Positions 6,292 to 9,599 of a stretch of 9,599 nucleotides of DNA are shown here, one piece after another (the first letter of the stretch is position 1; every line of letters begins with the position of its first letter). A program made the translations under genes and the position numbers. This DNA is from Methylococcales bacterium. Its GTDB lineage: Bacteria > Pseudomonadota > Gammaproteobacteria > Methylococcales > UBA1147. Under the pieces are notes generated by a model. That model was given only the letters and a program-made list of their open reading frames with translations. It searched no databases and had not been told where the DNA came from. The stretch covers positions 1 through 9,599 of the forward strand of contig JANXGZ010000022.1 in the NCBI GenBank assembly GCA_024958995.1, written 5' to 3'.

Positions 6292-7695
6292 TTAGCCGTT
6301 TAGCTGCTTCAGAACCGCCTCAAGGGAGTCCTTCGCGTCACCAAACAGCATCCTGGTATTGTCCTTAACGAATAGCGGATTTCCAATACCGGCATACCCG
6401 GATGCCATACTCCGTTTCAGAACGATGGTCGTTGCGCCTTTCCAGCACTCCAGAACCGGCATTCCCGCAATCGGGCTGTTCGGATCTTCCAGTGCAGACG
6501 GGTTAACGATGTCGTTCGCACCAACCACCATAGTGACATCGACTTTCGGAAAATCGTCGTTGATTTCATCCATTTCAAAAACGATGTCGTACGGCACCTT
6601 GGCTTCTGCAAGCAAGACGTTCATATGTCCAGGCATACGGCCAGCGACCGGATGAATCCCGAAACGGACGTTAACTCCCTTGTCTTTCAAAGTCTTGGTG
6701 ATTTCCTTAACAGTGTGCTGTGCCTGGGCAACGGCCATACCGTAACCCGGAATAAACATGACCTCCTTCGCAGAATTCAGCAGGTCAGCCGTGTCGTCGG
6801 AATCGATCGAGGTCACATCACCCGTGATTTCCATTGCAGCGCCACCACCGGAAGATGCTGAATCTGTTCCGAATCCACCAGCGATCACTGCAATGAACTT
6901 GCGGTTCATTGCTCGGCACATGATGAAACTCAGGATAGCACCACTACTTCCGACCAGTGCCCCGGTCACAATCAGCAGATCGTTTGACAACATGAACCCG
7001 GTTGCAGCAGCAGCCCAGCCCGAATAACTATTCAGCATCGACACCACGACAGGCATGTCCGCTCCGCCGATGGCCATCACCATGTGAACCCCAAATGCAA
7101 GCGCAATCAAGGTCATTAATATTAACGGCAGGGTGCCGGCACCTTCTGCGGCACCGTCCAAGAACAAGCTACCGAGCCAGATTGTAGTAATCAGAAGGCC
7201 CAGATTGAGCCAGTGTCGACCAGGTATCATGACCGGCGTCCCGCTAAGTTTTCCGCTTAACTTCGCGAAAGCAATGACAGATCCGGAAAAGGTTATTGCA
7301 CCGATTAAGACCCCAACATAGATCTCAACCTCGTGGATCGATTTCTCGATACCGACCAATTCCACGGTCGGATCCATGAAAGTCGCATAACCCACAAATA
7401 CCGCCGCCATACCAACCAGGCTGTGTAGAATAGCAACCAGTTCCGGCATCTGAGTCATTTCGACTTTCTTTGCCAGAACGTAGCCAACACCGCCGCCTAC
7501 GAGCATCGCGGTCACAACAATGAAATACGAAGTCACGGCATCGCTCATGATGGTCGCCAATACCGCGATGGCCATCCCGATCATGCCGTAAACGTTACCC
7601 CTTCGGGCTGTTTCCTGATTACTCAGGCCCCCAAGCGCAAGAATAAAAAGGATCGTTGCGCCAATATATGAAACTGTAACTAATCCACTTGACAT
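6292..7695 (-). CDS. pntB: NAD(P) transhydrogenase subunit beta
   Basis: PntB is the proton-channel and NADP(H)-binding subunit of the inner-membrane transhydrogenase, which drives NADH + NADP+ to NAD+ + NADPH with inward proton flow. It has 467 residues, against 462 in E. coli. The N-terminal part (about 1-270) is a multi-helix membrane domain with the conserved channel residues His91 (in LHSLVGMAA), Asp213 (GGADMPV) and Asn222 (LNSYSGWAA) at the same numbers as in E. coli. A Gly/Ser-rich hinge (about 273-287) leads to the NADP(H) domain III, with FIPGYGMAVAQAQ (314-326), HPVAGRMPGHMNVLLAEA (348-365), GANDIVNPSA (392-401) and KRSMASGYAGIGNPLF (427-442). It begins 14 bases after the pntA stop with a good Shine-Dalgarno (AGAGGA, 7703-7708), so it is the second gene of the operon. 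Nothing appears missing. Confidence 0.97.
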   Translation of the reverse strand: MSSGLVTVSYIGATILFILALGGLSNQETARRGNVYGMIGMAIAVLATIMSDAVTSYFIVVTAMLVGGGVGYVLAKKVEMTQMPELVAILHSLVGMAAVFVGYATFMDPTVELVGIEKSIHEVEIYVGVLIGAITFSGSVIAFAKLSGKLSGTPVMIPGRHWLNLGLLITTIWLGSLFLDGAAEGAGTLPLILMTLIALAFGVHMVMAIGGADMPVVVSMLNSYSGWAAAATGFMLSNDLLIVTGALVGSSGAILSFIMCRAMNRKFIAVIAGGFGTDSASSGGGAAMEITGDVTSIDSDDTADLLNSAKEVMFIPGYGMAVAQAQHTVKEITKTLKDKGVNVRFGIHPVAGRMPGHMNVLLAEAKVPYDIVFEMDEINDDFPKVDVTMVVGANDIVNPSALEDPNSPIAGMPVLECWKGATTIVLKRSMASGYAGIGNPLFVKDNTRMLFGDAKDSLEAVLKQLNG

Positions 7696-7709
7696 CGTTT
7701 AATCCTCTT

Positions 7710-9257
7710 TTAATCTTTTCTGAACATTTCCAGCATTCGCCGAGTCACGGCAAAACCACCGGTAATATTCACTGCGGTAATCATTATTGCCAATCCGGCA
7801 AGCAATGTTATGCCAAAGCCCGGAGACGAAATCTGGATCAGTGCACCGATCACGATAATACTGCTGATCGCGTTAGTAACACTCATCAGCGGAGTATGCA
7901 GCGACGCACTTACATTCCAGATCACCATATAGCCGATGAAACAGGCCAGAACAAATACGGTAAAGTGAGACAGGAATGACGCCGGAGCGCCGTTTCCGAT
8001 CACCCAGAACATTAGGCCCCCCAATAAAAGTGGCAGGGTCTTCCTGACCGGTTCCGGAATCAGAGATTTTTTCGGCTCTGCGACTACAGGGTCCGGAGCA
8101 GGTGCGGCAGGTGCAGCAGGTGCAGCTGACAGCTTTGGTGCTGGCGGTGGCCAAGTGATTTCACCTTCCTTGATCACGGTCGTTCCACGAACGACTTCAT
8201 CCTCGAAATCGACGGCCCATTCACCGTTCTTTTCTGCCGTCATATCAGTGAGCAGATGACGAATGTTTGTTCCGTACAACTGGCTCGCCTGGGTCGCCAG
8301 ACGGCTCGGCAAATCGGTATAGCCAATGATGGTCACGCCATGGGCAGTTGCGACTTCGCCCGGTTGGGTCAACTCGCAGTTACCGCCCTGCTCCGCCGCT
8401 AGGTCAACGACCACGCTCCCGAGCTTCATGGATTTAACCATTTCCGTGGTAATCAATTTAGGAGCAGGTCGGCCAGGAATCAGGGCGGTCGTGATGATAA
8501 TATCAACTTCCCTCGCCTGCTCGGCAAACAGAGCCATTTCCGCTTCGATGAATTCCTTACTCATCACCTTCGCGTAACCACCCTCCCCGGTTCCGTCTTC
8601 TTCGAACTCAAGCTCGAGAAACTCGGCATCCATACTTTCGATTTGTTCCTTTACTTCCGGACGCGTATCAAAGGCTCTAACGATGGCACCTAGGCTCTTC
8701 GCGGTACCGATCGCGGAAAGTCCCGCTACTCCCGCACCAATCACCATTACCTTTGCAGGAGGCACCTTGCCGGCAGCGGTAATCTGGCCGGTAAAGAAAC
8801 GTCCGAAATGTTGTGAAGCTTCGATGACCGCACGGTAGCCGGCAATATTGGCCATGGAACTTAGGGCATCTAATTTCTGTGCACGGGAAATTCTCGGAAC
8901 GCTATCCATAGCAAGGACCGTGGCTTTTCTATCAGCCAGTTGACTCATTAATTCTTCGTTCTGGGCCGGCCAAATAAAGCTGATCAGGTTGCCCCCTTCT
9001 TTGAGTAAGCCAACTTCCTTCTCTTCTGGCGGACGTACCTTGGCAACGATATCCGATTTTGCCCACAGTGTTTTTGCGTCCTTGACGATTTCGACACCAG
9101 CCTCGGCAAAGTCTTCGTCAGAATAATTGGCCTTCGTTCCAGCCCCTTTTTGAATCAGGACTTCGTAGCCAAGCTTCTGCAGTCTCCCTGCGACCTCGGG
9201 TGTCGTCGCAACACGCTTTTCGCCGCGGTGGATCTCTTTGGGTATTCCAATTTTCAT
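7710..9257 (-). CDS. pntA: NAD(P) transhydrogenase subunit alpha, single-chain form
   Basis: PntA carries the NAD(H)-binding domain I and part of the membrane domain of the proton-translocating transhydrogenase. With the chosen start it has 515 residues, near the 510 of E. coli PntA; in alphaproteobacteria and some others the same region is split into two genes. Domain I (about 1-370) starts MKIGIPKEIHRGEKRVATTP, with the dinucleotide motif GAGVAGL (174-180) followed by AFDTRPEV, and the conserved DLAAEQGGNCE and GYTDLPSRLATQAS segments. An Ala/Pro-rich linker (about 370-397) leads to four C-terminal membrane helices (about 405-422, 428-448, 460-478, 482-505). The frame extends to an ATG at 9311, but the ATG at 9257 matches the family N-terminus and has GGAAA about nine bases upstream. 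It is the first gene of the pntAB operon. Confidence 0.97.
   Translation of the reverse strand: MKIGIPKEIHRGEKRVATTPEVAGRLQKLGYEVLIQKGAGTKANYSDEDFAEAGVEIVKDAKTLWAKSDIVAKVRPPEEKEVGLLKEGGNLISFIWPAQNEELMSQLADRKATVLAMDSVPRISRAQKLDALSSMANIAGYRAVIEASQHFGRFFTGQITAAGKVPPAKVMVIGAGVAGLSAIGTAKSLGAIVRAFDTRPEVKEQIESMDAEFLELEFEEDGTGEGGYAKVMSKEFIEAEMALFAEQAREVDIIITTALIPGRPAPKLITTEMVKSMKLGSVVVDLAAEQGGNCELTQPGEVATAHGVTIIGYTDLPSRLATQASQLYGTNIRHLLTDMTAEKNGEWAVDFEDEVVRGTTVIKEGEITWPPPAPKLSAAPAAPAAPAPDPVVAEPKKSLIPEPVRKTLPLLLGGLMFWVIGNGAPASFLSHFTVFVLACFIGYMVIWNVSASLHTPLMSVTNAISSIIVIGALIQISSPGFGITLLAGLAIMITAVNITGGFAVTRRMLEMFRKD
8098..8124. repeat. three tandem 9-bp units in the pntA linker
   Basis: Three copies of gcaggtgca (the first ending in g) lie end to end in the Ala/Pro linker region of pntA. 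Each copy adds three residues (A/P pattern), so slippage would change linker length without breaking the frame. The linker joins the soluble NAD domain to the membrane helices and tolerates length change in the family. Confidence 0.7.
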
Positions 9258-9404
9258 TGTAAGTTTCCACTCCCCTCTTAAAAATTGCGTCCCGACCAGG
9301 TGGCCGTTCAAACTACACGACCGATTACTCGGGACAGTTCATTGTTACCACTGGGAACCTTCCGGCCCCGTTTGCAAAACCCTGAGGGTTCTGCATTCCA
9401 GCAA
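9258..9404. other. pntA upstream region, no clear promoter found
   Basis: This stretch should hold the pntAB leader and perhaps its promoter. Reading the minus strand, I found no pair of -35 and -10 elements with acceptable match and spacing. There is a short inverted repeat, aaccct-g-agggtt (9378-9390). A 41-codon minus-strand frame without a plausible start (9308-9430) also crosses it and is probably not a gene. The promoter may lie farther upstream: a TAAAAT -10-like element is at 9575-9580 on the minus strand, and its -35 would fall outside the window. Confidence 0.4.
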
Positions 9405-9599
9405 TCATCCCATATTGCTTTGAATCGGCTTCAATACCCGAAGCGTGAAAGGTCTATCAAAGCGGTCAACCAACCGCCGCGGACACCGTAATTTGGACAA
9501 AATCCGAATGCAGTACGAACCTTCCAGAATGCTCTTCTCCAAGAAGTCGGCACACAGGACAATGCGTAGTTCCGATTTTAAAGTAACGTTACCGGATCG
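9405..9599 (-). CDS. possible 3' end of an unrecognised gene at the right edge
   Basis: Read on the minus strand, a frame is open from the right edge to a TGA at 9405-9407, giving 64 codons. The translation includes SELRIVLCADFLEKSILEG and ends in FTLRVLKPIQSNMG. It would be transcribed toward pntA, ending 147 bases before the pntA start. An open frame of this length is not rare by chance, and the window cuts off any start, so this may be the end of a neighbouring gene, a decayed gene or a non-coding repeat. I do not recognise it. The 10-bp palindrome gtaacgttac (9583-9592) lies inside it. Confidence 0.2.
   Translation of the reverse strand, partial: RSGNVTLKSELRIVLCADFLEKSILEGSYCIRILSKLRCPRRLVDRFDRPFTLRVLKPIQSNMG

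Noticed and set aside
9238..9491. Two short plus-strand open frames across the pntA start and upstream region
   Set aside because: They are 61-68 codons, overlap each other and the antisense of pntA, and lack ribosome binding sites and motifs.

Overview
The window most resembles a chromosomal segment of a medium-GC gammaproteobacterium. The evidence is a PhoR of the short two-helix gammaproteobacterial type, a single-chain (E. coli-like) PntA, and clear Shine-Dalgarno sequences. The genus cannot be named from sequence alone. Everything identified with confidence is core metabolism, regulation and envelope biology. I see no transposase, integrase, CRISPR array, tRNA or rRNA.

Layout. Bases 1-447 have no secure gene. 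They hold a long open frame on the minus strand that runs off the left edge, and a perfect 18-bp palindrome. A Pho box (448-465) precedes phoB (517-1212) and phoR (1217-2533), a two-gene operon for phosphate-starvation signalling that probably autoregulates. A hairpin lies in the convergent gap. Next, on the minus strand, is a complete PBP4-type D-Ala-D-Ala carboxypeptidase/endopeptidase gene (dacB, start chosen at 4154). Divergent from it is a gene for an exported protein with TPRs followed by a seven-bladed YVTN-type beta-propeller (chosen start 4529, stop 6163). The roughly 375-bp divergent gap between them has an 11-bp hairpin, a good sigma70-like promoter and a 14-bp palindrome. A strong bidirectional terminator (6236-6272) separates the propeller gene from the minus-strand pntA-pntB operon (9257 to 6292), which encodes proton-translocating NAD(P) transhydrogenase. 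The last ~340 bases, upstream of pntA, hold another open frame running off the right edge but no clear promoter.

How the parts work together. PhoR senses low phosphate and phosphorylates PhoB, which binds Pho boxes including the one before its own gene. PntAB uses the proton gradient to make NADPH in the inner membrane. DacB trims or cleaves peptidoglycan peptides in the periplasm. The TPR/propeller protein is the least understood gene. It is predicted to be exported and carries two Cys-x-x-Cys pairs, one in the TPR part and one in an inter-blade insertion; its function is unknown. No new multi-gene system is evident; the propeller protein and the two edge open frames deserve the most attention.
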